Shown in pieces: positions 51,467 to 51,561 of a stretch of 51,561 nt of DNA. The first letter of the stretch is position 1, and every line of letters starts with the position of its first letter. The notes beneath the pieces were generated by a model, which saw nothing but the letters and a program-made list of their open reading frames with translations, was not told where the DNA came from and did no database searches. The position numbers and the translations under genes are program-made. This DNA comes from Saprospiraceae bacterium (GTDB lineage Bacteria; Bacteroidota; Bacteroidia; Chitinophagales; Saprospiraceae), in NCBI GenBank assembly GCA_016787415.1, contig JAEUUT010000136.1, positions 1 through 51,561 on the forward strand. Direction: 5' to 3'.

Positions 51467-51561
51467 TTCCTGAACCTGCCCGCCGTAGCCACCGCGAAGT
51501 TCGCTACCGCGCCGGCTATTACGGCCGTGCCGACATTGAACTCGCCCGCAGCAGCGGCATA
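51463..51561 (-). CDS. Possible C-terminal fragment of a gene running off the right edge
   Basis: The minus strand is open for 32 codons to the window edge and ends ...AVATAGRFRK, followed by TGA at 51463-51465. The residues are alanine/glycine/valine-rich, possibly a membrane helix. The main support is positional: the stop coincides with the first heptad of an array, the pattern seen at known gene ends. Other frames here are also open, including one on the plus strand without a start codon, so this is tentative. Confidence 0.4.

Overview
The window looks like a piece of a Bacteroidota chromosome, probably from the Saprospiraceae or a close relative (this placement is inference). Evidence includes three secreted proteins with type IX secretion C-terminal domains, an S46 dipeptidyl-peptidase, bacillithiol biosynthesis gene bshB1, lipoproteins with CKK-type lipoboxes, imelysin/HTTM/DUF4856 iron-related genes, and TAnnTTTG-type -7 promoter elements in place of E. 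coli-like promoters. No tRNA, rRNA, CRISPR array, transposase or prophage was seen. Most of the content is chromosomal core and cell-surface genes.

Layout. 136-8716 (minus) is a six-gene cell-envelope operon: DUF4856 lipoprotein, two imelysin-family lipoproteins, a di-heme (DUF1111-type) lipoprotein, an HTTM/gamma-carboxylase-like membrane protein and a FecA-like TonB-dependent receptor. It reads as an iron uptake system. Divergent from it is a 1288-residue FG-GAP/PKD surface protein with a gliding-motility type C-terminal domain. Then come uvrC, a B12-binding radical SAM protein and an ABC exporter (plus); a small secreted protein, an HAD phosphatase, a GT-C-like membrane protein and a coiled-coil membrane protein (minus); bshB1, a lipoprotein and a barnase-like RNase with its barstar (plus); a DPP11-type peptidase; an unknown protein (minus); ggt, a Rieske oxygenase, pyrR-pyrB and a secreted LVIVD-like protein (plus); and an FAD oxidoreductase and a glycerophosphodiesterase (minus). 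The last third holds an SCP2 protein, an S4 RNA-binding protein, a lipoprotein, a probable envelope protein, PPK2, a DUF58 protein, a CotH-domain T9SS cargo protein, ppc, an ATE-like aminoacyltransferase, a lipoprotein, a DEAD-box helicase and an aspartate aminotransferase. A partial CDS may enter from the right edge.

The most unusual content is between genes. At least fifteen gene boundaries carry tandem arrays of mostly 7-bp units (GAGTTAT, GGGCAAG, CTCACCT, AGTCCTG, GTTATCC, GATGAAT and others). Most begin at, or a few bases after, a stop codon. Many are paired as inverted repeats, several of them perfect (63, 52, 46, 41 and 35 bp arms), around a short centre that often contains TTGGCATT or its complement. 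Sequence blocks are shared between distant loci, so this is a dispersed element family and not just local slippage. In one case the array lies inside a coding region and writes the basic N-terminus of the TonB receptor signal peptide. I do not recognise this family. It could be a terminator or mRNA 3'-end system, a REP/MITE-like mobile hairpin, or both.
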